From Acidimicrobiaceae bacterium (GTDB lineage: Bacteria; Actinomycetota; Acidimicrobiia; Acidimicrobiales; RAAP-2): a stretch of 8,489 nt of DNA. Position 1 is the stretch's first letter. Each line of letters opens with the position of its first letter. The translations under genes were made by a program, and so were the position numbers. Shown here piece after piece: positions 1-7,457 of the stretch. The notes below the pieces were generated by a model. That model was not told where the DNA came from. It saw only the letters and a list, made by a program, of their open reading frames with translations, and did not search any database. The DNA lies in contig PKZN01000011.1 of NCBI GenBank assembly GCA_003133075.1, positions 9,709-18,197 on the forward strand. The letters are read 5' to 3'.

Positions 1-74
1 TCCGCGGCGCGCGGCGCGGCCGCGTCGTCGTCGAGGTAGTCCCAGGGGTAGGCGTAGCCGGTGACGCTCACCAT
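1..74 (-). CDS. 5' end of unknown protein downstream of gudD (partial)
   Basis: Only the first 24 codons are inside the window. The ATG is at 74-72 and the frame runs off the left edge without a stop. The visible N-terminus reads MVSVTGYAYPWDYLDDDAAA and continues PRAA. The start overlaps the end of the glucarate dehydratase gene by 7 bases (its TGA is at 70-68), a layout typical of translational coupling within an operon. I recall, but cannot verify here, uncharacterised actinobacterial proteins that begin with a similar G-Y-A-Y-P-W-D stretch next to sugar-acid genes. No function is assigned. The role is probably tied to glucarate or related sugar-acid breakdown, judged only from position. 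That the frame is a real gene rests on the overlap geometry and a plausible codon pattern. Confidence 0.6.
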   Translation of the reverse strand, partial: MVSVTGYAYPWDYLDDDAAAPRAA

Positions 75-1333
75 CGCGGGAGTGTTCCGTCGTAGGTCGG
101 GTCAATGGATTGCATGTAGCGAGTGTCGCTGCGATCGCTGATCCCGCACGTGAGGTAGCGCTCGTGCAGTCGCGCCAGGGCGTCACGGTCGAGTTCGACG
201 CCGAGGCCCGGTGACGTTGGCACGCGGAGCGCTCCGTCGCGAAAGGTCAGGACGCCACCTTCGATGACGTCATCGTCCTTCCAGGGCCAGTGGGTGTCGA
301 GGGCGTAGGTCAAGTTCGGCACCGCCGCCGCAAGGTGGGTCATCGCCGCCAGACTGATCCCGAGGTGGGAGTTGGAGTGCATGGAGAGGCCCAGATCGAA
401 CGTGTCACAGATCTCCGCCAGTCCGCTGACTTTTCGTAGTCCCCCCCAGTAGTGGTGGTCGGAGAGGATGACGCGGACACTCCCCAGGGCGAGCGCGGGA
501 GGAATGTCCTCGAAGCCGACGACGCACATATTGGTCGCGAGCGGCGTCGGGGTCTCACGAGCGACCTCGGCCATCCCCGCGAGCCCGGGGGTCGGATCCT
601 CCAGGTATTCGAGGACGCCCTCGAGTTGCCGCGCGACGTCAATCGACGTCGCGACGCTCCAGGCGGTGTTGGGGTCAAGTCGCAGCGGCACTTCGGGAAA
701 GGCGTCGCGCAACGCGAAGACCGCTTCAATCTCGAGCTCCGGCGAAACGACGCCGCCCTTGAGTTTGATCGCGCCAAAGCCGTAGTCCTTGAGCATCCAG
801 CGGGCCTGGGCGACGATGGCCGCTGCATCGAGCACCTCGCCGAAACGGTCGGCGGCGTCGCCCGGGTGTGACGCCCACTTATAGAAGAGGTAGGCGGAGA
901 ACGGCACGAGCTCGCGTACGGCACCGCCGAGCAGGTCCGAGACCGGGCGACCCAGGAGTTTGCCCTGGACGTCGAGCGCGGCGACTTCGAAGGCGGCAAA
1001 GGTCCGTAACGCGGTGCCCGAGGCACTGATCTGCCCGGTCAAGCCGTGTCGGTCCGCGCCGACGGCCCCGCCGAGCGTGTCGGCGGTCACCTCGAGCATG
1101 CGAGAGGTGGCAAAGACGTCGACGCCGATGAGGGCCTGCGCCACGCGGTGGAGGCGTTCGAGGTGGCTCGCGTCCCCGTAGGACTCACCCAGCCCGGTAA
1201 CGCCGTCGGACGTCTCCATCTCGATGATCGAGCGAAGCGCGAACGGCTCGTGCACCCCCACGGCGTTGAGGAGCGGTGGATCGGCGAAGGCGACGGGCGT
1301 GATGACGACTTTGGTGATGCGCGTTGGGCTCAT
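68..1333 (-). CDS. gudD: Glucarate dehydratase (enolase superfamily)
   Basis: A 421-residue enolase-superfamily protein predicted to dehydrate D-glucarate to 5-keto-4-deoxy-D-glucarate in the cytoplasm, the first step of glucarate catabolism. All main catalytic and metal-binding residues of E. coli GudD can be placed: the K-L-K pair at K190/K192, Mg ligands D220 (DPNTAW), E245 (YLEDP) and N268 (ATNM), then D292 (ILSDHH) and H319 (MHSNSHLG). The spacing K192-D220-E245 equals E. coli K207-D235-E260, and N268-D292 equals N289-D313. The E-to-N loop is 6 residues shorter than in E. coli, and the whole protein is about 25 residues shorter than the roughly 446-residue E. coli enzyme. The C-terminal R-Y-M-Q-S-I-D-P segment is typical of the family. 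The ATG at 1333 gives a natural N-terminus. The upstream SD is weak. The gene is divergent from the aldolase gene and overlaps the next minus-strand gene by 7 bases. Galactarate or idarate activity is a less likely alternative. Confidence 0.93.
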   Translation of the reverse strand: MSPTRITKVVITPVAFADPPLLNAVGVHEPFALRSIIEMETSDGVTGLGESYGDASHLERLHRVAQALIGVDVFATSRMLEVTADTLGGAVGADRHGLTGQISASGTALRTFAAFEVAALDVQGKLLGRPVSDLLGGAVRELVPFSAYLFYKWASHPGDAADRFGEVLDAAAIVAQARWMLKDYGFGAIKLKGGVVSPELEIEAVFALRDAFPEVPLRLDPNTAWSVATSIDVARQLEGVLEYLEDPTPGLAGMAEVARETPTPLATNMCVVGFEDIPPALALGSVRVILSDHHYWGGLRKVSGLAEICDTFDLGLSMHSNSHLGISLAAMTHLAAAVPNLTYALDTHWPWKDDDVIEGGVLTFRDGALRVPTSPGLGVELDRDALARLHERYLTCGISDRSDTRYMQSIDPTYDGTLPRW

Positions 1334-1462
1334 GGACTCGCGTCGCGGGAGTGGGCGGGTAAGTTGCGACCCCCCACCCGTGGTGGAAGACTAACGCATG
1401 GCGTTTTTCTCCCCTCTCCTCGCCGCGCCCGACGTGACCACGTTGATCGCCGGGCGAGTTAC
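1334..1462. promoter_or_regulatory. Divergent promoter/operator region with three short inverted repeats
   Basis: This 129-bp spacer separates the starts of gudD (minus) and the aldolase gene (plus), so it must hold the promoters of both. Three perfect inverted repeats are visible: CCACC-CGT-GGTGG at 1374-1386, AACGC-ATG-GCGTT at 1393-1405, and ACGTG-AC-CACGT at 1432-1443. The first two share a 5-3-5 layout with centres 19 bp apart, but their arms differ, so they need not bind the same protein. ACGTGAC recurs at 1461-1467, across the aldolase start. A GntR- or LacI-type sugar-acid regulator would be expected, but none is encoded in the window. No convincing -35/-10 pair was found on either strand. 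Confidence 0.35.
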
Positions 1463-2215
1463 GTGACGACGCTGCGTGAGCGGGTCCGTGACGGCGCCGA
1501 CCTGCGCGGGACGTTCCTCAACCTCGGGTCGCCCCTCGTCGCCGAAGTACTCGCGCTCAGTGGCTTTGACTGGCTCTTGGTGGACCTCGAACACGGTTCG
1601 CGCAGTGAAGATGCGCTGATTGGGCAACTACTCGCCGGCGCCGCTCACGACGTGCCGGTGTTCGTCCGCGTCGAGTCGCCCGAGCGCATTCGCGTCGGTC
1701 ACGTGCTCGACCTCGGCGCCTGCGGCGTGATGTTCCCGCGGCTAGACACGCCCGAAGAGGTTCGCGCGGCCGTCGCGCACCTCTGGTATCCGCCGCAGGG
1801 CGACCGCGGCGTGGCGACCTATAACCGGGCTCGATCCTTCGGCGGGGACCCCCGCGACAGTGCGAGCGTGAACAACGACGTCGTCGGTGTCGTCCAGATC
1901 GAGTCCGCGGTTGCGGTGGAACACGTCGCGAGTATCGCAGCGATTCCGGGCGTGGACGCCCTCTTCGTCGGACCCTCGGACCTCTCGGCGTCCCTCGGTG
2001 TGCCGGGTCAACTCGACGCGCCAATCTTCCTAGACGCCCTCGACGCGGTGATCCGCGCCGCGAAGGCCGCCAACGTCGCCGCGGGGATCTTGACCGGTGA
2101 CCCCGAGGGCGTCGAGGCGCTCAACGAGCGAGGTTTTTCCTTCGTCGCGGTCGCCTCGGACTCCGCGCTGCTGCGGCGAGCGGCACTGCACGCAACGTCA
2201 CGTTCTCACTCCTGA
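1463..2215 (+). CDS. HpcH/HpaI-family aldolase, probable 2-dehydro-3-deoxyglucarate aldolase
   Basis: A 250-residue class II (metal-dependent) aldolase of the HpcH/HpaI/citrate-lyase-beta TIM-barrel family. The usual landmarks are present: FDWLLVDLEHG at 35-45 with catalytic H44, R69 in FVRVE, a G-V-M-F-P-R-L-D-T stretch near 88-96, YPPQGDRG at 109-116, metal ligand E147 in VVQIES, and metal ligand D173 in VGPSDLS. Next to a glucarate dehydratase the likeliest reaction is cleavage of 5-keto-4-deoxy-D-glucarate to pyruvate and tartronate semialdehyde, as for GarL. The family is promiscuous, so 4-hydroxy-2-oxoacid substrates remain possible. I chose the GTG at 1463 because it begins the conserved domain and gives the usual length. 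The same frame stays open upstream to 1046, but that stretch lies antisense inside gudD and has no family resemblance. The SD is weak (GGCGAG about 6 bases upstream). No symbol is given because garL and hpaI cannot be separated by eye. Confidence 0.88.
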   Translation: MTTLRERVRDGADLRGTFLNLGSPLVAEVLALSGFDWLLVDLEHGSRSEDALIGQLLAGAAHDVPVFVRVESPERIRVGHVLDLGACGVMFPRLDTPEEVRAAVAHLWYPPQGDRGVATYNRARSFGGDPRDSASVNNDVVGVVQIESAVAVEHVASIAAIPGVDALFVGPSDLSASLGVPGQLDAPIFLDALDAVIRAAKAANVAAGILTGDPEGVEALNERGFSFVAVASDSALLRRAALHATSRSHS

Positions 2216-2279
2216 GCAACGACGTCAGCCGGTAGCCAGTAGGAAAGAGCCCTCGCGTCACTCGACTTCCGGTTCAGTC

Positions 2280-3008
2280 CTACACGCGGGCGGTGGCGCG
2301 ACGATACGCGAGTGCGGTGATCCGCACGGTCACGATCGTCCATACCGCGATGACGATCCAGGCCTCGGCTGGCCACTCGCTTCCGCCGTAGGCGGTCGTA
2401 CCCGCTTGGACGATCCAGTACGACGGCAGCAACTTGACGATCGTCAACAGTGTGCCGGCCGTCGCGAGCGGCCCGAACGCTCCACCGAGCAGTGACAACA
2501 GCGACGTGACGCCACCCAACGCGGGGCCCAATGAGTCGACCGTCACCAGGTGACCGAGCATGATCCCCATCGCCGCGATCGGGAGTAGTCCCACCAGGAT
2601 CAGGCCCACCATGGTGAGCCACTGCGTGGCGTCGAGTCGCACGCCCAGCGTGGTACCCGCGAGCGCCAAGACGACGAGGCTGAAGAGGGCCATCAAGTAC
2701 CCCGTCAACACCTTGGCGAAGAAGTAGGTGCTGGTTCGAAGGGGCGTGACGCGCATCTGTCGTGTCCAGCCGACTTGGCGTTCGGCGGCGATGCGCCCGC
2801 CGCTCGAGACGACGGCGTTCATCGAGCCAAAGGCCATCATGCCGGTCATGAAGTAGAGCGGAAAAGGGATACCGTCAGTCACCGCGGTGCGGTGTTCGCT
2901 CGCGATGGCGTAGAACAAGATGAGGGGAAAGATCAGCGAGAAGATCAGAAAGCGCCGATTTCGAATCGTGCGCAGCACCTCGTAGCGGACGTAGGTGAGC
3001 TGTTTCAT
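2280..3008 (-). CDS. ABC-2 type transporter permease
   Basis: A 242-residue integral membrane protein that would form the channel of an ABC exporter with the ATPase encoded just upstream. It begins MKQLTYVRYEVLRTIRNRRF, the usual basic amphipathic N-terminus of ABC-2 permeases. Six hydrophobic segments follow at about 21-37, 49-69, 98-123, 133-156, 161-186 and 216-236. A charged loop lies near 70-97 (GGRIAAERQVG, then WTRQMRVTPL), the conserved region of DrrB-like permeases. The ATG at 3008-3006 overlaps the ATPase stop as ATGA, so translation is very probably coupled and the subunits co-made. The substrate cannot be read from the sequence. Relatives export antibiotics, lipids or peptides, or serve in envelope stress. 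The gene ends in TAG at 2282-2280, 64 bp from the convergent aldolase gene. Confidence 0.88.
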   Translation of the reverse strand: MKQLTYVRYEVLRTIRNRRFLIFSLIFPLILFYAIASEHRTAVTDGIPFPLYFMTGMMAFGSMNAVVSSGGRIAAERQVGWTRQMRVTPLRTSTYFFAKVLTGYLMALFSLVVLALAGTTLGVRLDATQWLTMVGLILVGLLPIAAMGIMLGHLVTVDSLGPALGGVTSLLSLLGGAFGPLATAGTLLTIVKLLPSYWIVQAGTTAYGGSEWPAEAWIVIAVWTIVTVRITALAYRRATARV

Positions 3009-3946
3009 GGTGCGCTGGTCGCGGTGAAGTCGTCCGGGTCGTCGCCCGTGAGGTTCAAAAACGCCTCTTCGAGGCCGGCGCCACGCACTTCAACGTCGCG
3101 TGCAGCCGGAAAGCCACTGAGCAGTGATCGCAGCGCCAGGTCCGACGACGCGGAGTCGACGCAGGTCAGGGTGAAGGCGTCGCCTCGTTGCTCGGCGGTA
3201 GCCACCCCGGGCAGCGCCGACAGATCGGCGAGCGCCACCTCGGGAAGCGTCGTGCGAATCGTGCGGCCACCGACCTTGGCCTTGATCTCGGTTGGTGGCC
3301 CGTCCGCCACGATCCGACCCCGGGCCATCAAGATGATGCGGTCAGCGAAGGCGTCGGCCTCTTCGAGGTAGTGGGTCGCGAAGATGATGGTCTTGCCACG
3401 CGCCGCGACGGCTCGCATTGAGTTCCAAAAATCTCGGCGTCCTTCGACATCGAGCGCGGCGGTCGGCTCATCGAGCACCAGTAGCTCCGGGTCGGCCACC
3501 AGCGCGATCGCGACTCGGACCCTCTGGGTTTGACCACCCGACAACTTGGTCGTCCGTCGACTGGCGAAGTCGCTCGCACCCGTGAGTTCCAAGACGTCCT
3601 CGACCTTGAGCGGGTCGGGGTAGAGCGAGGCGACCATGGTGACGAGTTCTCGCACGCTCAAGTAATCCAGCAGTGAACCCGTCTGCAACATCCCGCCCAC
3701 CAGACCCGCGTCGACGGCGTGGCTCGGGGTAGAGCCGAACAGGGAGACGGTCCCCGAATCCGGACGGGTCAGACCGAGCATCATGTCGATGGTCGTTGAC
3801 TTTCCGGCGCCGTTGGGTCCGAGGAGCGCAACGGTCTCGCCCGGCGCGATGGACAGGTCGATGGAGCGAACTGCCGGTACGTCGCCGTAAGACTTGGTCA
3901 GGCCGCGAAGCTCGATGCCCTGAGCGTGCTCGGAAACGAATGTCAC
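3005..3946 (-). CDS. ABC transporter ATP-binding protein (DrrA/CcmA-type exporter ATPase)
   Basis: The nucleotide-binding subunit of the exporter, about 313 residues from the GTG at 3946. Motifs in order: Walker A GPNGAGKS (43-50), Q-loop in MLQTGSL (Q88), ABC signature LSGGQ (135-139), Walker B LLVLDEP (155-161), D-loop AALD, and the switch histidine in FATHYLEEAD (H192). The tail of about 90 residues ends with GLEEAFLNLTG, the usual C-terminal motif of DrrA-type exporter ATPases. The frame is open to an ATG at 4030, but the extra 28 residues (W/R/P-rich) look like read-through of non-coding DNA, so I prefer 3946. No SD precedes this GTG. A minus-strand TATCGT (3958-3953) ends 6 bases before it, which would suit a leaderless transcript; that is inference. 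The stop overlaps the permease start by 4 bases, making a two-gene operon. Confidence 0.9.
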   Translation of the reverse strand: MTFVSEHAQGIELRGLTKSYGDVPAVRSIDLSIAPGETVALLGPNGAGKSTTIDMMLGLTRPDSGTVSLFGSTPSHAVDAGLVGGMLQTGSLLDYLSVRELVTMVASLYPDPLKVEDVLELTGASDFASRRTTKLSGGQTQRVRVAIALVADPELLVLDEPTAALDVEGRRDFWNSMRAVAARGKTIIFATHYLEEADAFADRIILMARGRIVADGPPTEIKAKVGGRTIRTTLPEVALADLSALPGVATAEQRGDAFTLTCVDSASSDLALRSLLSGFPAARDVEVRGAGLEEAFLNLTGDDPDDFTATSAP

Positions 3947-4022
3947 GCCCAAACGATACGAGACGCCCGGCTCACGGGGCGGCGTCGGAGATCGGCACCG
4001 CGACCACCACCACGACGTCGGC

Positions 4023-4038
4023 GACGGCAATCGCCGTC
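4023..4038. repeat. Inverted repeat GACGGC-AATC-GCCGTC (copy 1)
   Basis: A perfect 6-bp inverted repeat with a 4-base centre. The arms are identical to those of the copy at 4217-4232, 194 bp away centre to centre. It lies about 80 bp upstream of the ABC ATPase start. It could be one of two operator sites for the divergent promoters. GC-rich 6-bp arms can arise by chance, so this is a candidate only. Confidence 0.35.
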
Positions 4039-4216
4039 ACGAACACGAGGACGATCGCCGCCACGTCACCACAAGGCACCGAACATCGCGAAGATCACGC
4101 GCCACCTCCTGCGTAGCTCCGCTGAAGGTCCCACCCGACGACCGGAACCGGCTATCTCCAACCTCACCGTCGTGACCCCGCGGGAAACGTGACTCGGTCC
4201 ACGCCACCAACACGGT

Positions 4217-4232
4217 GACGGCGTACGCCGTC
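4217..4232. repeat. 16-bp perfect palindrome GACGGCGTACGCCGTC (copy 2)
   Basis: A fully self-complementary 16-mer about 145 bp upstream of the chosen start of the EAL sensor gene. The outer six bases on each side match those of the repeat at 4023-4038. A perfect 16-bp palindrome in non-coding DNA is a good operator candidate for a dimeric regulator. It could also fold as a 6-bp hairpin with a GTAC loop. No run of four or more T follows until 4243, so it does not look like a terminator. Confidence 0.45.
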
Positions 4233-4375
4233 GCGTCCAAGGTTTTCGATTGTTGTGAAACCCGTGCGCTCAGTTTGGCGGCGAGCGTTGAAGATGGAGT
4301 CTCCGCGAACGGCGTATCAGTACGTCGTTGGTGGATAACCCAGCGAAATTCGGAGGGCGTCAGGTCGGAGGCCGC

Positions 4376-7348
4376 ATGTTGCAGCGTCATCGCACACGCG
4401 GGAATCTCCAAGCCAACGCCCCGGAGAGAAACGATGCGGCGCGGCCTGCGGGTCGCGGGAACGCCAAGGAACTTCTGGAGCAGCTGGCGCTCGAGCGTGC
4501 CCGCCTGAACGCCGCCCGCGACGCCCTGATGGATCCGTTCGTGATCTTCGAGGCCGTGCGCAACGCCGACGGCGTCGTTATTGACTTCGTCTTCGCCGAC
4601 GCGAACGAAGCGGCCATTACCTATAACCACTCGACACGCGAAGTAATGGTCGGTGCCCGCCTCCTTGACCTCCTCCCCGGACATCTCGGTTCGGGTGTCT
4701 TCGAGACGTACGTCCACACCGTAGAGACCGGCGAGCCCCTGCTCCTCGACGACTTCACGTATTTCAACGAGATCTTGGGCTCCGAACGGCACTGTGACGT
4801 TCGCGCGGTCAAGACGGGCGACGGGCTGAGTTACACCTGGCGCGACGTGACCGACCGGGTCGAACTGAGCCAGAAGTTCCGCCTGCTGGCGGAGAACTCT
4901 TCTGACGTCATCTTTGAGACCAACCGCAGCGGCGATATTCGCTGGGTTTCGCCGTCGTCGTTCGACGTGCTCGGTTGGGCCCCGAGTGTGTTGATTGGCA
5001 CCAAGTCCCGGGACCTCATCAACGAGGAGGACTTCGCTCGGCTGGACGACTGGCGAGAGACGGTCCACGCCGGTGAGCCAGTCGAGGACACGAATCTCCG
5101 CGTGAAGACCGCCGGCGGGGAGTTTCATTGGATGGCCGTACGGATCCAGCCCGCGCGCGACACCGCGGGGGAGATCACCGGTGCCGTCGTCGGGCTGCGG
5201 GACTGCCAAGGCGAAGTCGTGGCGCAGCGCGCCGCACGAACGTTGTCGGCCGGAAGCCAAGTTCTCGTGCGCTCGGAGAACGAGACGGACTTGCTGTTGC
5301 AGATGTGCCAGGCCGCCGTCGACGAAGGTGGCTACCTGCTCGCGTGGTACGCCCGCCGGGTGCCGGACCAGGCGCATAGCGTCGAAAAGGTCGCGATGAG
5401 CTCGAATCACCATAAGTATGTGGAATCGATTGAGATCGAATGGGGTGTCGGTCCGTTGGGTCGAGGCCCCGTCGGGACGGCGATGCGCACGGGCCAGACC
5501 GTCGTGATCGGCGACCTCGCCACCGACGAGACCTTCTTACCCTGGCGCGAGACCTCATCGGTCCACGGCTTCCGCTCGTGCATTGCCCTACCCGTTGCGG
5601 TCAACGGAACGGTCGACGGCACACTGCAGGTCTACGCCGCCGAGCCGAGTGCCTTTAACGAGCACGTCGTCGACGTCTTAGAGGACCTCGCCAGCGAACT
5701 GGGCTACGGCCTCAAACGTCTGCGGGACTTTGCGAGGCTCACTCAGTCCCTACGAGACCAGACCCTCCTCTCCAAGGCGATCGACCAGGCGAGTGAGTCC
5801 ATCGTCGTCACCGATCCCACCTCGACCATCCTCTACGCCAATCCCTCCTCCCTGCGAACCAGTGGCTACGACCTCAACGAGGTCCTCGGCCAGACCCCGA
5901 CCCTCTTTCGCAGCGAACTGCACGACCACACCTTCTTCCAGGTCATGTGGTCCCACCTCCTCGGCGGCCAGGCCTGGCACGGGACGTTGATCAACCGTCG
6001 AAAGAACGGTGAGCTCTACGAGGAAGACACCACGATCTCTCCGGTCCACGACGCCGAGGGTGACTTGTTCGCCTACGTGGCGGTCAAGCGCGACCTCACC
6101 CTCGAGCGTCGCCTCGAGACGAACCGGACTCGCGAGCAGCGCGACCGCATGGACATCCTGGACATCATGCAGGAGGTCCGGCGAGCGCCGTCGCTCCAGG
6201 CGACCGCCGAGGCCTTCTGTCACGCCGCGACGAAACTGGACCTGATTGACGGGGCGCTGATGGTCCTCATCCAGAGTGACGGGACCTTAATGACGATCGG
6301 TGCCGGGGGTGACTCCTTCGCCGACGCGCGAAGCGGGGCGACCCTCGGTGTCGCTAACCCCGACCAGCTCGCCGAGCGCACGACGGCCGGGGCGTGGTGG
6401 CTCGACTTCGCTTCACCGGCGGGCAACTTTAGCGACCCGTTTTCCAAGGGACTGATCCGCGACGGATTCAGGACGGTCGCCAACGTGCCGATCCGGTGGG
6501 AAGGTCAACTCATCGGGATCCTGGCCCTGGCGTCGAAGGACGCCGACGGTCCGAGTTGGATGACCTCGAGGCTCGCGGTGTTCGAGGAGTTGGGCTCCTA
6601 CGCCGGGGCGCTCTTCGGAGCTGAGGCGGAGATGTTCTCCGAGCGCGAGACATTGCGCACGCGCATCCTCTCGATTATGTGTGGACGACAGTTCCATCCC
6701 GTCTTCCAACCTTTCGTCGAACTCGAAAGCGGTCGCGTCGTCGGCTACGAAGCGCTGACGAGATTCGACGACCTCGAGAGTCCCGACCTGCGCTTCATGC
6801 AAGCGCACAGCGTCGGACTCGGGAACGAGTTGGAAGCGCTCTGCGCCACGATGGCCCTCGACGCGGCGTCGGAGCTGCCCGAGGACATTTGGCTGAGTCT
6901 CAACTTCTCACCCGCGGCGTTGATCGATGGCGACGCCGCCGAGGTGGTCGCTGCCGTTTCAAGACAGCTCGTGATCGAGGTCACCGAGCACGCGCAGATA
7001 AAAAACTATCCCGCGATCCGCCGGGCCCTCAGTGAGATCGATCACTGCCAGTTGGCGGTCGACGACGCCGGCGCCGGGTACACGAGTCTCAGTCACATCC
7101 TCGAACTACAGCCCGACTTCGTGAAGCTCGACATCTCGCTCGTGCGCGACATCGATACCGATCCCGCTCGCCAAGCAATGATCGCGGGGATGTGTCACTT
7201 CGCGGCCCAGAGCGGCACGACGCTGATCGCGGAGGGCATCGAGACCGAGGCCGAGGCGAGGATGCTGCGCGAGCTCGGCGTGCCCTTGGGTGAGGGAGGG
7301 ATGCTCGGTCAGGGGTACTTCTTTGGACGGCCCGCGATCCTTCGTTAA
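4376..7348 (+). CDS. PAS-PAS-GAF-PAS-GAF-EAL sensor, c-di-GMP phosphodiesterase
   Basis: A 990-residue protein with no membrane segment or signal peptide, so probably a cytoplasmic sensor that hydrolyses cyclic di-GMP to pGpG. Numbering from the ATG at 4376: basic N-terminus 1-43, PAS 44-165, PAS 166-284, GAF about 289-450, PAS about 462-581 (YANPSSLRTSGY and INRRKNGELYEED), GAF about 589-754, EAL 763-990. The EAL domain has the expected catalytic set: E792 (YEALTRF), N843 (SLNFSP), E868/E871 (IEVTE), D896/D897 (VDDAGAGY), K917 (FVKLD), E953 (AEGIE) and Q979 (GQGYFFGRP). No GGDEF domain is present, so it should only degrade the messenger. The DDFGTGYSS loop is DDAGAGYTS here, a mild change. 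The PAS/GAF ligands are unknown. I prefer the ATG at 4376 because GGAGG lies 4 bases upstream; in-frame GTG 4331 or TTG 4328 would add 15-16 residues. The next gene encodes a probable c-di-GMP-binding protein on the same strand. Confidence 0.92.
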   Translation: MLQRHRTRGNLQANAPERNDAARPAGRGNAKELLEQLALERARLNAARDALMDPFVIFEAVRNADGVVIDFVFADANEAAITYNHSTREVMVGARLLDLLPGHLGSGVFETYVHTVETGEPLLLDDFTYFNEILGSERHCDVRAVKTGDGLSYTWRDVTDRVELSQKFRLLAENSSDVIFETNRSGDIRWVSPSSFDVLGWAPSVLIGTKSRDLINEEDFARLDDWRETVHAGEPVEDTNLRVKTAGGEFHWMAVRIQPARDTAGEITGAVVGLRDCQGEVVAQRAARTLSAGSQVLVRSENETDLLLQMCQAAVDEGGYLLAWYARRVPDQAHSVEKVAMSSNHHKYVESIEIEWGVGPLGRGPVGTAMRTGQTVVIGDLATDETFLPWRETSSVHGFRSCIALPVAVNGTVDGTLQVYAAEPSAFNEHVVDVLEDLASELGYGLKRLRDFARLTQSLRDQTLLSKAIDQASESIVVTDPTSTILYANPSSLRTSGYDLNEVLGQTPTLFRSELHDHTFFQVMWSHLLGGQAWHGTLINRRKNGELYEEDTTISPVHDAEGDLFAYVAVKRDLTLERRLETNRTREQRDRMDILDIMQEVRRAPSLQATAEAFCHAATKLDLIDGALMVLIQSDGTLMTIGAGGDSFADARSGATLGVANPDQLAERTTAGAWWLDFASPAGNFSDPFSKGLIRDGFRTVANVPIRWEGQLIGILALASKDADGPSWMTSRLAVFEELGSYAGALFGAEAEMFSERETLRTRILSIMCGRQFHPVFQPFVELESGRVVGYEALTRFDDLESPDLRFMQAHSVGLGNELEALCATMALDAASELPEDIWLSLNFSPAALIDGDAAEVVAAVSRQLVIEVTEHAQIKNYPAIRRALSEIDHCQLAVDDAGAGYTSLSHILELQPDFVKLDISLVRDIDTDPARQAMIAGMCHFAAQSGTTLIAEGIETEAEARMLRELGVPLGEGGMLGQGYFFGRPAILR

Positions 7349-7457
7349 TCGCGTCGGGGTAGATGCGAGTGGCGGCGCTGCGGCGGTGAGAGCACGGTCG
7401 TGGGTTCCAGCGATGACCAATTTGTGGTGACGCTGGAGCTGCATCAAAGGTTCGAGC

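Larger units (their letters stand above)
3947..4375. other. Intergenic region between ABC operon and EAL sensor gene
   Basis: This 429-bp stretch lies between two divergent genes and holds no gene I can defend. Visible structure: (a) two inverted repeats with identical arms, GACGGC-N4-GCCGTC, at 4023-4038 and 4217-4232, listed separately; (b) on the minus strand a consensus AGGAGG at 4110-4105, six bases before a GTG at 4098 that opens a 10-codon frame (VIFAMFGALW, stop at 4068-4066); (c) one base after that stop, a GTG at 4064 opening a 30-codon frame ending at 3972 that encodes one Val/Ala-rich hydrophobic segment; (d) CCGGTTCCGG dyad symmetry around 4140-4150 on the minus strand. The promoter of the sensor gene must lie here, but I see no good -35/-10 pair. 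The in-frame TTG (4328) and GTG (4331) just before the sensor gene are possible alternative starts. Confidence 0.4.

Noticed and set aside
1046..1462. N-terminal extension of the aldolase frame to an ATG at 1046
   Set aside because: Most of the extension is antisense to gudD, is Arg/Gly/Asp-rich without family resemblance, and would more than halfway lengthen a protein whose family is about 250 residues. GTG 1463 fits better.
2194..2204. AACGT-C-ACGTT dyad at the end of the aldolase gene
   Set aside because: It is inside the coding sequence, short, and has no T-run, so it is most likely chance.
2216..2279. Bidirectional terminator between the convergent aldolase and permease genes
   Set aside because: Only a weak AGCCGG/CCGGTT pairing with a very long loop and no T-run is visible. 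Nothing qualifies as an intrinsic terminator.
3947..4030. ABC ATPase starting at the ATG at 4030
   Set aside because: The added 28 residues (MPSPTSWWWSRCRSPTPPRE...) have a biased, non-coding look, and the ABC domain begins only after the GTG at 3946. It also overlaps the hydrophobic mini-frame and the first inverted repeat.
4105..4192. Possible riboswitch on the minus strand (GGTGAGG, stem GGTTCC/GGGACC, then AGGAGG)
   Set aside because: I compared it from memory with M-box, ydaO, TPP, glycine, cobalamin and c-di-GMP-I patterns. It lacks the conserved cores of all of them. A covariance-model scan would settle it.
4037..5413. 458-codon minus-strand open frame antisense to the EAL sensor gene
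   Set aside because: It lies opposite a gene with full domain and catalytic-residue support. Its translation has no recognisable motif, and long antisense frames are common in GC-rich coding DNA.
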